Below the pieces are notes generated by a model. The model ran no database searches. It was not told the DNA's origin and saw nothing but the letters and a program-made list of their open reading frames with translations. From Rana temporaria (lineage: Eukaryota > Chordata > Amphibia > Anura > Ranidae): a DNA stretch of 64,000 nucleotides. The position numbers and the translations under genes were made by a program. This document shows, in pieces, positions 35,046 through 45,049 of the stretch. Within the stretch, counting starts at the first letter, position 1, and each line of letters opens with the position of its first letter. Location: contig NC_053489.1 in the NCBI RefSeq assembly GCF_905171775.1, forward strand, positions 140,818,642 through 140,882,641, in the 5' to 3' direction.

Positions 35046-35360
35046 TTAAAAAAAAAATTACAGTTTTATATCTTTATGTTTGAAGCCTGAAATGTGGCAA
35101 AAGGTCGCAAAGTTCAAGGGGGACAAATACTTTCGCAAGGCACTGTATTTCCATCTTGTGGGATACTTTATTATAATTGGTGAAAGTAATTTCTTCTGGG
35201 ATTTGTGATGTCGGAATCCCAGGGGGCTGCAGGTGGAGGCTTACGTGTCATTTATGCCTACACAAGAGTGGGGACAGGAGGTGGATCAAAACATGAAAAC
35301 AAGACAAAATAATGAAATAAAAAACAAAACATATAAATCAAAAACAAAACAAATTAATAT

Positions 35361-35361
35361 A

Positions 35362-35411
<50 letters not shown>
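35361..35411. repeat. (TA)n(CA)n microsatellite
   Basis: About five TA followed by some twenty CA dinucleotides. Confidence 0.95.
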
Positions 35412-35416
<5 letters not shown>

Positions 35417-35699
35417 AATGCTGAAAAGTTGTTGTTTGTGCAAATTTTCATAATGCTGCAGTGCATACTGTAAAGATAAAGCATGATACAAAAAAAAAAA
35501 AAAAATTGCAATAATCTATAGCTGTGTCTAATATGATAGCAGCATTTCAACTTCTGTAACCAGGACACTGTATTCTGACAACGGCTCCCACTGCCGTCAC
35601 AATCCACTGATCAGCAGCTGCAGCCACTGTTTAACAGAGGTTTTCCATTCAAAATAATTCAATTTACTAATCAACTTCTGTAGAACAGTTGATATAAGG

Positions 35700-35750
35700 A
35701 AAGACGGGATGGACAGCCGCACTCCAAAAAAAAACATAAGGTTGTCTTTA

Positions 35751-35805
<55 letters not shown>

Positions 35806-35990
35806 AAAAATGCACTACAAAACAAGCAGAACACAGGGAAAACCGCCTACGCGTTTCACACTCCGATTAGTGCTTAGTCAAAATAGAACAGGGAGGGTCA
35901 CACACAGATTGACATTTAACTTTCCCCTGCCCTACCAGCCAAGTTACAAATGGTCAATGCCCAGTCTTACCTTAAAAAAAGCAGAAGTCT
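35700..35990. repeat. Interspersed repeat with ACGCGTTTCACACTCC motif and A45 run
   Basis: GACGGGATGGACAGCCGCAC (35703), TTGTCTTTATTGTAAA, a poly(A) of about 45 (35754-35798), GCACTACAAAACAAGCAGAA and CTACGCGTTTCACACTCC. Same broad family as 60.2-61.0 kb. Confidence 0.5.
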
Positions 35991-36091
35991 AGTAAAACAT
36001 GTTCCATCACTGTTCTCTCCCCTACTGATCAAGCACAAATGCTTACTCACCGGGTGTTTGTAGATGTGTCAAATAGATGGATCATAGTAAG

Positions 36092-36829
36092 CAGTGTGGA
36101 TTTGATTTAAATCAAGTCTGTTTAAATCACTACCAAAAAGGTTTGATTCAAATAAACTTGATTTAAATCATAATTTTTTAAGAGCAATTGTCATCTCTGT
36201 CCCTCAGCGGTTCTTCCTCTGACAGTCCCATTCAATGGGACTGGGTGGATGTGGATGCCCACTAACAAGCGCTGCCATGATGGATCTGAAATGACAGGTG
36301 CTCTTTAAATCTAAGGACTTATTGCTGGTAGTTAGAATCTTAAAATAGTTTCAAACATAATGAAGAAGGTTTCCTATTTAGAATAATAAGGTGTTAAATT
36401 AGTAAAACAGCGATATCAGAACCAATTCAATCATACAGTTTGTAGTGTACATAGATTTGCAAAACAATGGGATAAAGGAATATTCCTGAACTTTGGTTTA
36501 TCTCATGGTTACTGCGAAATTGTGTGAATGCATCAGTGCAGTTTATGTTATCTCAGCTTGCATTCATTGAATGAATTGACCAGAAATGTAAATTTTGCAG
36601 AATATACACCCTCATGCTTTATAAACTAAAATTATTAATGTATGCTAAATAGAAAACCATCTTTTTTTATAAAAATAATTTGATAAAAAAACAAAACACA
36701 CACACACACACACACACACACAATAAAAAAATCATTGATTTTTATCCACTCCGATTTCAATTACATTTATTTAAATAAAGCCTTTTTACTAGCAAAATAA
36801 AAATCAAGATTTAAATCAAATCCACCCTG
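36092..36829. mobile_element. CAGTGTGGATTTGATTTAAATC element (hAT-like ends)
   Basis: Left end CAGTGTGGATTTGATTTAAA, right end TTTAAATCAAATCCACCCTG, inverted repeats of about 25 bp. No convincing 8-bp duplication, so the copy is old. Contains a (CA)n tract at 36697-36722. Non-coding, A+T-rich. Confidence 0.72.
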
Positions 36830-36978
36830 ACTGGCAGCAAGTTTATTTTTTTTGTAATCTGCCTCTAAACGCCTATGTATGCATGAACACATAGACTAAC
36901 AAGTAGAGGAGTTCAGAGGCAGAAACAAAAAAGTCAGACACCCCTAACAGCCATGTAAAAACATCCAGTGTGCCTTAA

Positions 36979-37469
36979 AAGGAGTTGTAAAGAAAAAAAA
37001 AATGTTGCCTAAAATTAATGTCTGCAAGGTAGACAGAATAGTGTAATGATTCTGTTAAAAAAACGAGTAAATACCTATGCAATTCCTTCATCTATATCTA
37101 GTTTCTGTTCTCTAATTCACTTCCTGTTTTGCGACGCTCGTTCATGTAAGAACTCCATTTCCCAGTATGCATTGTGGCACGCTCTGTAATTCACACCTCC
37201 TTGAAGTCTCTAACACGTAGAGAGTGTCCTGCCGCACAGATGTAGTTCCCAGGAGGGGGTGAGCACGTCACTGACCACCGCAGTAAAGCCTCCCATCACG
37301 GTGGTGAGTAACAATCAGACAAGCAGGAAGTGAAGAGAACAGAGGAGAAATAGAGCAACTTCTGAGCAAAAACGAACAATGAGGAAGTGAAAAGAGGAAT
37401 GTCTGCAGGTAAAGGATGCTTATTATGAAAAAAAAAAAAAAAAAAAGAAGATTTTCTTTACAACCCCCT
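36979..37469. mobile_element. TTAA-flanked MITE, AAGGAGTTGTAAAGAAA family
   Basis: TTAA at 36975-36978 and 37470-37473. Ends AAGGAGTTGTAAAGAAAA and TTTTCTTTACAACCCCCT are inverted repeats. Contains AACTCCATTTCCCAGTATGC, typical of frog repeat cores. Non-coding. Confidence 0.8.
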
Positions 37470-37925
37470 TTAAATTTATAAGATGTAAAGTATATAAAAA
37501 TGTATCGAAAAGACACAGACAATACAATGTAGCAAACATTTAATCTCACAAAAAAATGCACACTGATCCACCAGAACACAGTGCGGAGAAACGTTCTCAG
37601 CACATTTTCCACACCACATTCAAAATGCACTGCAGTCGCAATCTGCAGCAGAAGTCAATGTTGATGACACCCCAAAAGCAAGTTGCAAATGCAGTGTTGC
37701 AAGTTTCCATAAGCAGTGCATCCACGGTGGTGCAGTGCGATTTAATTCACAATGAATGGGCTCAGATCACATTGAACTGCATGTGTATTGAAAAGAAACG
37801 TGCAGCATCTTCCTGTGCAATTCTTAGTGTGAACCGGCCCTCAAAGAGAGGAAAGTTCTCTCGTCTCCACTATACAAATACAATTTTTTCACTTTTTTTT
37901 TTTATCATGTAAAAAAAATAGTTAA

Positions 37926-38453
37926 AGCGGAGTTCCGGCCACAATTTCACTTTTTAAATATAAATACCCTGTAATACACAACCTAATGTATTCTAGTAAA
38001 GTTAGTCTGTAAACTAAGGTCCGTTTTGTTAGGTTGTTACAGCATTTAGACACTTTATAACATAGAACTTGACTGGGGCCATCTTAAGTGTGGGCATCAT
38101 GAAGCCAGACTGTATGACTTCCTGGATTTCAGCCTTGCAAATCTCGCACATGCTCAGTGCTGCACAAGCAGTGTCAGATCAGGTTTCAGCACCTGTGCTG
38201 TCCAAGTCACATGATTCTTTGAGACTGGGGAGTGCACAGACTCCTGGAAAGTTACACCTACTACATTCCCAGGAGTCTGTGTGGTGTAGATTAGGAAGCT
38301 TAAGCACCTAGGTGCAGGAAGTGGGAAGATTAACTATTCTGCCTAGCAACAACACTTTAAAGCCATCTAGGAAAAAAAAAAAAATCGTAAAGGACTAATG
38401 AATTTTTTTTAAAACTACTGATGTAATGTTATATTTATGGGTGGAACTCCACT
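37926..38453. mobile_element. TTAA-flanked MITE, AGCGGAGTTCCGGCC copy
   Basis: TTAA at 37922-37925 and 38454-38457; ends AGCGGAGTTCCGGCC and GGGTGGAACTCCACT. Internal inverted segments around CTGGGAATGTAGTAGG-type sequence (about 38220-38285) give foldback potential. No coding sequence. Confidence 0.85.
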
Positions 38454-38728
38454 TTAATGTCCCATCCCCCCATGTACATCACTCGCCTAGGCAAATGATG
38501 TACATCCTGCGCCTCCTGGGATATACATGTCACATATCCCTGGGGGGTTGAGCCCAGTGGCACATCATCAAAAGGTCCCCTGGAGAGCCTCCTGATGACA
38601 TCACACAAGAAGATGGCAGTGCAATATCAGAGTGGTGGCAGAAGGGAAAAACATCTCAGCTCTGGATCTGATAGGTATGCGAGTATTTTAAAGATCCAAT
38701 AAGTGGGAGTAAAAAAAAAATTCCTTGA

Positions 38729-39117
38729 AGTGGTTGTAAACCCTTACAGGCCACTTTTACCTACAGGCAAGCTTAGATTAAGGCTTACTTGTAGGTGCAA
38801 CAAATATCTCCTAAACCTACACAGATTAGGAGATATTTGCAAAAAAGGCAGCACCGATGTCTACGGCGCAGGCGCACTGAGCATGCCATTTTTAACGGCG
38901 ATCGTGCTGTGACTGGCCGCTACCACGCACATGCGTGGGAGTGACGTCATCGCAGCTACGGCCAGTCACAGCGCTGGAGCCGCGACACCCGGAAGTCACT
39001 CGGGAGAGATAGCGGCGACGGAGGAGGTGTCCGAGGGTCGCTGCGGGGGCTTCGATCTCAGGTAAGTAATTCATAATGTGCTAGTATGCTATGCATACTA
39101 GCTCATTATGCCTTTCT
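38729..39117. mobile_element. Second copy of the AGTGGTTGTAAACCC family
   Basis: Begins AAGTGGTTGTAAACCC near 38728 and runs collinear with 9551-10008 through GATGTCTACGGCGCA, GTGACGTCATCGC and CTTCGATCTCAGGTAAGT to about 39117. The right end is not preserved. Confidence 0.7.
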
Positions 39118-39120
39118 TCA

Positions 39121-39365
39121 CCTCTAATCCCAGGTGCTGCCGCCACCATTCCGGGTAAGGGAACCCGGCAGTTTAGCCTTTCGGCGTCACAGCGGGTTCC
39201 CTACTGCGAATGTGTGAAGCGTGCTACATTTTCTAATTGGCCTGGCGACTAGGGAAGGAGGAGGGGGGCCAAACTTCTAGGAGATGGCCCTTTGTTCCCG
39301 CCTGAAAAAGGTGCCAAAATGTGGCACAAGAGGGGGTGGGAAGTGTAAAAGCCAGTTCCACTCTT
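39121..39365. repeat. Core fragment of the AGCGGAG TTAA family
   Basis: Contains GGGAACCCGGCAGTTTAGCC and AGCGGGTTCCCTACTGCG, matching the cores at 11.1, 18.0 and 24.6 kb, then a degraded right end (AGCCAGTTCCACTCTT). The left terminus is lost against the preceding repeat. Confidence 0.55.
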
Positions 39366-39669
39366 GGCATGCTTTGTATGATTTTATTTCTTATAGATCT
39401 GTGCAATACATCATTCCTGTAATAAAGACCAGTCAGTGCCGCTTCTCTCTCTATGTGCGGGGTGACTGGTCTTGTCTCCACCCCTTCCTGTAGTTCCTGT
39501 GCACAGCCTGTGGTGGGTGGAGCCCCTCCCAGAGCTCTGCTCTTTGCACAGGCTATGTTTAGCACAGTGATGATGCCACTCCCACTTTCACAAGGTAATA
39601 CCTGGGTTTGAAAAGACGTGTGCTGGATTTCTATCCTTTGTGCCTATTGAGGAATATAAAAAGAATTAA

Positions 39670-40143
39670 AGCGGGGGTTCACCCGGAAAAAAAATTTAAC
39701 ATTAGATTGAGGTTAATTGTGGGAAGCACAATCGGGTGTTTTTTTTTAAATCAATGCAGTACTTACCGTTTTAGAGATATATGTTCTCCGCCGCTCCGGG
39801 TATGGTCTTCGGGACTGGGCGTTCCTATTCGATTGACAGCCTTCCGACCATCGCATACAGCGCGTCACGAGTTGCCGAACGTCGGTGCGGCTCTATACGG
39901 CGCCTGCGCACCTACGTTCGGCTACTTTCGGCAACTCGTTACGCGCTGTATGCGACAATCGGAAGGCTGTCAATCAAATAGGAACACCATGTCCCGCAGA
40001 TCATACCCGGAAGCCGCGGAGAACATCTATCTCTAAAACGGTATGTACTGCATTGATTTAAAAAAAAAAAAACACCCGATTGTGCTTCCCACAATTAGCC
40101 TCAATCTAATGTTAAAAATGTGTATTTCGGGTGAACCCCCGCT
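39670..40143. mobile_element. Long palindromic TTAA-flanked foldback element, copy 2
   Basis: TTAA at 39666-39669 and 40144-40147. Ends AGCGGGGGTTCACCC. The arms (for example ATCGGGTGTTTTTTTTTAAA near 39733 and its complement near 40060) pair across a centre at about 39905, where TATACGGCGCCTGCGCAC lies. Same end sequence and core as copies 1 and 3 but diverged in the arms. It lies in the inferred intron about 300 bp from the host exon. Confidence 0.88.
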
Positions 40144-40173
40144 TTAAAGTTTTTGTGTCAGGAGTTCTGCTTT

Positions 40174-40445
40174 AACCATATAAAGTGTGGCAGTCATCCA
40201 CCAATCATCTCTCTGATCTCACCCCAGTGCAATGAATCAAGCCTCCCCTCTCCCATCATCAGCTGTCAGCTCTCCCCTACCTACCTCCATGCAGGTAGGT
40301 GGCTGGCTTACCCTTTGCAGCCTGAACCCCCCCAGGGCCTGCAATCATGGTGAGTGCCCCCCCTGCACACAACTATGCCAGGAACTTGGAAAGTTGTGTC
40401 CCCCATGCAGGGAGAGGGAGGAGGGAGATGTGTGTGGCGTGTTAC
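40174..40445 (-). other. Start of intron 1 of the MCC-like gene
   Basis: Begins with the splice donor GTAAC at 40445. The first 270 bases are C-rich, hold no recognisable repeat and may extend the CpG-rich promoter region. No acceptor or second exon was found between here and position 1, so the intron probably extends beyond the left edge. Confidence 0.45.
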
Positions 40446-40579
40446 CTGCTGATATATCCGTCTCCGTCCCCATCACACGTCTGGAAGAGGCGCCTCATCC
40501 TCTCCTCCTCCCCGGTACTGGACGTGTCGCTGCTGCCGCTACAGCTGGTACTCCCGTTCACTTCTACAGCGGCCGCCAT
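40446..40579 (-). CDS. MCC: First coding exon of MCC (long isoform), EF-hand start
   Basis: Reading leftwards from ATG at 40579-40577, the exon encodes 44 codons plus two bases: an Ala/Ser/Thr-rich leader, then RMRRLFQTCDGDGDGYIS, which is the first helix and calcium loop (D-G-D-G-D-G) of an EF-hand. It ends AGCAG with a consensus donor GTAAC at 40445-40441, splitting an Arg codon (phase 2). The start has A at -3 and G at +4. An in-frame upstream ATG at 40618-40616 would add 13 residues but has a weak context. From memory the residues match the N-terminus of the long isoform of MCC, a cytoplasmic coiled-coil protein that restrains Wnt/beta-catenin signalling; the remaining exons would lie left of this window. 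The EF-hand and splice site are seen in the sequence; the gene name is recognition without a search. Another EF-hand protein is the alternative. Confidence 0.72.
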
Positions 40580-40790
40580 AGTACACGGCGGGGCGGCCAG
40601 AGACTGCCCACTCTGCATACATACACAGCCGCCAGCTGCGGACACATGAAGCGGAGCCCCGCCCACACCTCCTCCTGGACCCGCCTCCTCCGCCCCGCAT
40701 TCCCTCCGCTCACTGCTATCCACATAGCTCGGCCGGAGAGCTGACACTTCATCACACTTCTTACCGGAAGTGCGGGCTTATTACCTATAC
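40580..40790 (-). promoter_or_regulatory. CpG-rich leader and probable core promoter of the MCC-like exon
   Basis: The 200 bases upstream of the start codon are much richer in G+C and CpG than the flanks and lack recognisable repeats. An ETS/GABPA-type site CCGGAAGTG lies at 40764-40772. The start codon itself sits in ATGGCGGCC, a YY1-like context common at housekeeping starts. No TATA box is visible, which fits a CpG-island promoter. The transcription start is not determined; 40650-40760 is inferred. Confidence 0.5.
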
Positions 40791-40982
40791 AGGGCACAAA
40801 AATGTGCCAGTCTGGGTCCATGATCAATCCTCATTCACATTATGCAGCGCATCGCTTATACTCAAGTGTTTTGCGCGTTGTCGTGCCTCAGAGGCCCCAT
40901 TTACACCTAGCGAAGCCTCAGCGCACCTTTACGCGCTTCACGCACAGGCCGCCCATTCACCCTAAGGTCACATTCACATTTA

Positions 40983-41703
40983 TAGGTAGATTCAGAAAGA
41001 GTTAGGCCGGCTTATCAGTAGATAAGCCGACCTAACTCTGAATCTATGCCGCCGTATGTTTAAGCGTATGCTCAAACAGAGATACGCTTAAACATATCTA
41101 AGATAGGCCGGCTTGCGCCGTCCTATCTTAGATTGCAATTTTTCGGATGGCCGCTAGGTGGCGCTTCCATTGCGGCCGGCGTAGATTATGTAAATGAGCT
41201 TATACGCCGATTCACGAACATACGCCCGGCCGCCGCAGTCGAATTATGTCGTTTTCGTAAGGCCTTAGGCGGCCTAAAGTTATTCCACCTATGAAGTGGA
41301 ATAACAATGTTAAAGTATGGCCACCGTTCCCGCCGCGAGGTTCGAATTTTTTACGTCATTTGCGTAAGTCGTCCGCGAATCGGGAGTTACGTCGTTTACG
41401 TCCACGTCGAAATCAATAGGCCCGTGCGGCGTACTTAGCCACAATGCGCACTGGGAAATGTAGGCGCCAGTAGCAAAAAACGTCAAAAAACGTGAGGTCA
41501 AGCCTCATTTCCATACAACACGCCCCCTCCAACCAATTTGAATTAGGCGCCCTTACGCCCGCCGCGATTACACTACGCTGCCCTAAGTAAGGAGGTAAGT
41601 GCTTTGAGAATCATGTACTTGCCTCTCTTACTTAAGGCGGCGTAGTGTAAACACGCTAGGCTACGCCGTCTTAAGATTGCACGGCCGTACCTGAATCTAC
41701 CTA
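40983..41703 (+). mobile_element. GATTCAC family element H2, TSD TTA
   Basis: TTA at 40980-40982 and 41704-41706. Ends TAGGTAGATTCAG and CTGAATCTACCTA. Marker in reverse sense, GTTAAAGTATGGCCACCG, near 41309. Lies about 200 bp beyond the MCC-like leader. Confidence 0.85.
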
Positions 41704-41706
41704 TTA

Positions 41707-42982
41707 GTGTTTACAAAAACAGCAACGAAGCCCACAGGATTTGCGCATTTTGGAATCCTTAATGGCACCCCAAACGCAGTTAGCAGAAGCGCTTTTTCTC
41801 GCGTAGCAAACGCCCATTAAAAAAACATGCAACGCCTAAAATGGCTCTGGAGCTTCTTTGTCACGCATAGAGCAACCCGTTCAAGTGAAATGCACAAAAA
41901 TATGCGAGCAGGAATGCACGTGATTCTAGGCAAAGTGTGAATGGGGCCGAACAGGGTGCCCCTCTTTGCCACAATAGAAGCTCCCGAGCGTTTTAAGGTA
42001 TCATAATTAATGGCATTGCAAGCACGGCATGTGCTTTTTTTATTGCTTTTTGAGCATTCTAGAAATGTGCAGATGTAAGTGGGAACGCTCAAAATCGCAT
42101 GAAAAATGCACATTGCACTTTCAGTGCCATTATTTCCTAATGGCACCCCAAACTTGGCCAACAGCTTGGCACGCTACAAAACACGTGAAGCTCAACACCT
42201 GAAAAGGTGTGGAGGAAAATATTTCATTGTTTTTTTGTATAAGAAATGTTTGTTTTTTGGAAAAAAAATAAAAAATAAATAATGTGGATTGTAAAAAAGA
42301 AAAGGTGTGGAAGCTTGTTTGGCACGCACATGGGTGCCCGTTCAAGTGAATGCAGTGCCGCCTGAGGAAAACAATGCCTGACGAAGGGGCCCTGCACGAA
42401 ACGTTGCACTCTCTTTGTGTTGTGATCATGCAATAAAACATCTTGACGCTATTTACGTCGTTCCATGGTGTGCTAGCAAATATTACTACTGTACCGTGTA
42501 CCAGTATCCAGCTGGTTGTTGCTACAAGCACCCAAACCCAAGAGCAGATCCAGGAAAGTGTGCGATGGGAATATGAAGTATGAGGAAAACAATAAACACA
42601 GGTTTCTTTTCTTTTTCCATACACCTCGCGTTTACAACAGCATGCGTACAGCAGTGTACAACCATTCATGTGAATGGCACCCGGGCTTCCTGGGGTCAAT
42701 AACCATGCTGAAGGGCTGTGTGCAAGATCATTAGGGGCCCATTTACACTACGATCTGCATGTGAATCACACAGGATTGCTCTGCAGGTTCCCCTGCCATT
42801 CACATGCAGTTCTGTGCATGCAATACTGTTGAAAACGCACTGCAACCGGATCACATGTTACTTTTGTGCCATGTGATCCATTGCAGGCAAATGCATTGCG
42901 TTTGGGGTGTCGTTAATTATTATAATTTTTTTTAAATCTTTTTATTATTTTCAATAAACAAGTATAGTATACAAATAGAACA
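41707..42982. other. Degraded repeats, no gene
   Basis: Holds fragments such as CGAAACGTTGCACTCTCTTT (42397), GGGGCCCATTTACACTACG (42733, a Harbinger-like left end) and a LINE-tail-like ATTTTCAATAAACAAGTATA (42950). No intact element. Confidence 0.45.
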
Positions 42983-42986
42983 TTAA

Positions 42987-43470
42987 AGTGGAACTTCAGT
43001 AATTTTTCCATCTTTCCATCTATTAAATCTTCTGCCCTTGTTGTTTTAACTTTGGATAGTAAAACATTTTTTTTTTTTTTGCCAGTAAATACCTTATACA
43101 GCCCACCTCCTGTTTCTTGTCTGGTAAAAAGTCTAGGATTATGACATCATGTACAGCTCTCTCTCTCACTCTAGTGAGAGTTTGCCAGGAGGAGAGAGGG
43201 GATAAGTCATAAGAGGGCCGATGAGAGCTGCAGAGCTGCAGGTGTGCCTCTGTGTGTCTGTGTAAATCCAGGAAGTGAACAGGCAGCAGCTTCAGCTGCC
43301 CACAGTTAAAATGGTTGCAGCTAGACTTAGTGGAGGGATATTTCTGCAGAATATTTGGCAAGTACAGAATCACAGTATATATAAAATAATATGCAAAGTG
43401 GTTGGAGGGAATCTTCAGAATGGCAAAGTTGTTTTTATTACAAATTATGCGAGCAGACTGCAGTTCTTCC
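42987..43470. mobile_element. TTAA-flanked MITE abutting foldback copy 3
   Basis: Left TTAA at 42983-42986 followed by AGTGGAACTTCAGT; right end CTGCAGTTCTTCC directly before TTAA 43471-43474. The two ends are imperfect inverted repeats. The right TTAA is also the left TTAA of the next element, so the neighbour probably inserted into this copy's target duplication. Confidence 0.72.
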
Positions 43471-43474
43471 TTAA

Positions 43475-44034
43475 AGCGGAGGTTCACCCAAAAAACAAGT
43501 ATATAACATTACATTCTGTATACCTCAAACATGTACAGTATGCTGTTTGTTTGTTTTATGGGGGTGTACATACGGTATTATCGCTATTTTTCATCTGGCT
43601 TCCGGGTACTAGCTCCCGTGGGAATAGGCGTTCCTATGCAGTGGCGCAATGTCCTCTGGGACTTCCCCCCGGCGGATAAGGTGCGTCACGAGTTTCTGAA
43701 ACTAGCTGAACTGCGAGTCAGCTCTATACGGCGCCTGCGCACCGACTAGGAGCCGTGTAGAGCTGACTGCGCAGGCGCCGTATAGAGCCGACTCGCGGTT
43801 CGGCTAGTTACGGAAACTCGTGACGCGCCTTATCCGCCGGGGGAAAGTCCCAGAGGACATTGCGCCACTGCATAGGAACGCCTACTCCCGCGGGAGCTAG
43901 TACCCGGAAGCCAGATGAAAAATAGCGATAATACCGTATGTACACCCCCAAAAAACAAACAAACAGCATACTGTACATGTTTGAGGTGTACAGAATGTAG
44001 TGTTATATACTTGTTTTTTGGGTGAACCTCCGCT
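43475..44034. mobile_element. Long palindromic TTAA-flanked foldback element, copy 3
   Basis: TTAA at 43471-43474 and 44035-44038. Ends AGCGGAGGTTCACCC. The arms of about 270 bp are almost identical inverted copies (for instance the matching segments around 43500-43680 and 43850-44010) around a centre near 43755 with TATACGGCGCCTGCGCAC. Its left TTAA is shared with the neighbouring element 42987-43470. Confidence 0.88.
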
Positions 44035-44476
44035 TTAAGGACCGCCTACTACAATATCAAAAAATATTACATAAAAAGAAGTGCGTTACATTGAAACGTG
44101 TACAACGCCTGTGAAACTTACAAACTGGACCAACACCATCTCCTCAGAAGAGACACAAACCCTCCCCACACACAACTAACCAAACTATAAGCATCCACAT
44201 GAAGAAACAACCCACACCTCCAAGAGGATGTTAGCTAGGAGGCCTACCATTATTTCTGCAGAAGACCATTTACCTGCCCCTTCAGAGTCAATGGGGTACA
44301 TTTCAGATACGCTCATGCAACAGAGAGGATAGCATTGAAGAAGGCTAAAACAAGTCTTTTGAAACTATATGACCAGCTAGTACGGGAGTTTCCATTGTTG
44401 AAAGGGTACCTCCACTTTCGTGGGGAAAAAAATAGCAATTAAAGAAAAAAATCATATTGAAATTGAATGTTATTAA

Positions 44477-44584
44477 CCACTTAAGGACCGCCTCCTGCAC
44501 ATATACGTCGGCAGAATGGCACGGCTGGGCACAAGCACGTACCTGTACGTCCTCTTTAAGTGCCCAGCTGTGGATCTTAAGTGG
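44477..44584. mobile_element. 108-bp minimal CCACTTAAGGACC element
   Basis: TTAA at 44473-44476 and 44585-44588. Ends CCACTTAAGGACC and GGATCTTAAGTGG. Smallest complete mobile element in the window; little more than the two subterminal regions remains. Confidence 0.85.
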
Positions 44585-45049
44585 TTAAAAATGAACTTTC
44601 CTTTTCAATCTGCAGCCAATGTAATCTTCTGAGAATACATTGCAATATGGCTACCTGGAGGTGTTATGTACACAGAGTTTGCGCTGACCACCCCCAGAAA
44701 CCTAATTTCCTGCTTGTGTGATTGGCTCACCAATTTTCTCAGAAGTCTGCCTAAGATACAAGTCTGATTTCAGGCATCCCCTGCAACAAAAATGTCATTT
44801 TTGGAGAGATACTATCAATAGGAACACGTCTCAAGGGATGGAGGCCCAGCAAACGTCCTCATTAGTGCTCTGCAGCTTCACACCTGACAGTTAATTGTGA
44901 AACCACCCCCATTAGACCCACTCAGAACAGAGGCACATACAAACACAGAGGGATATTTCTTCAGAATATCAAAGGGTAGCAATCTGCAACAAAGTTTGAT
45001 ATAATCCTTGTATATACACTGAGGCAAAGAAAAATTGTATTATTTCTCG

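Larger units (their letters stand above)
33001..35145 (+). mobile_element. Tc1-family transposon, nearly complete, with nested insertion
   Basis: Terminal inverted repeats of about 210 bp start CAGTGCCTTGCGAAAG at 33001 and end in the reverse complement at 35145, flanked by TA on both sides (32999-33000, 35146-35147). The right repeat is interrupted by a 529-bp TTAA-flanked palindrome (34517-35045); without it the element would be about 1.6 kb, normal for vertebrate Tc1. It encodes a transposase with one evident break. This is the youngest-looking Tc1 copy in the window. Confidence 0.93.

Noticed and set aside
40232..40744. A 170-codon plus frame over the MCC-like exon
   Set aside because: Antisense of a G+C-rich leader where stops are scarce; the minus strand has the EF-hand and splice donor.
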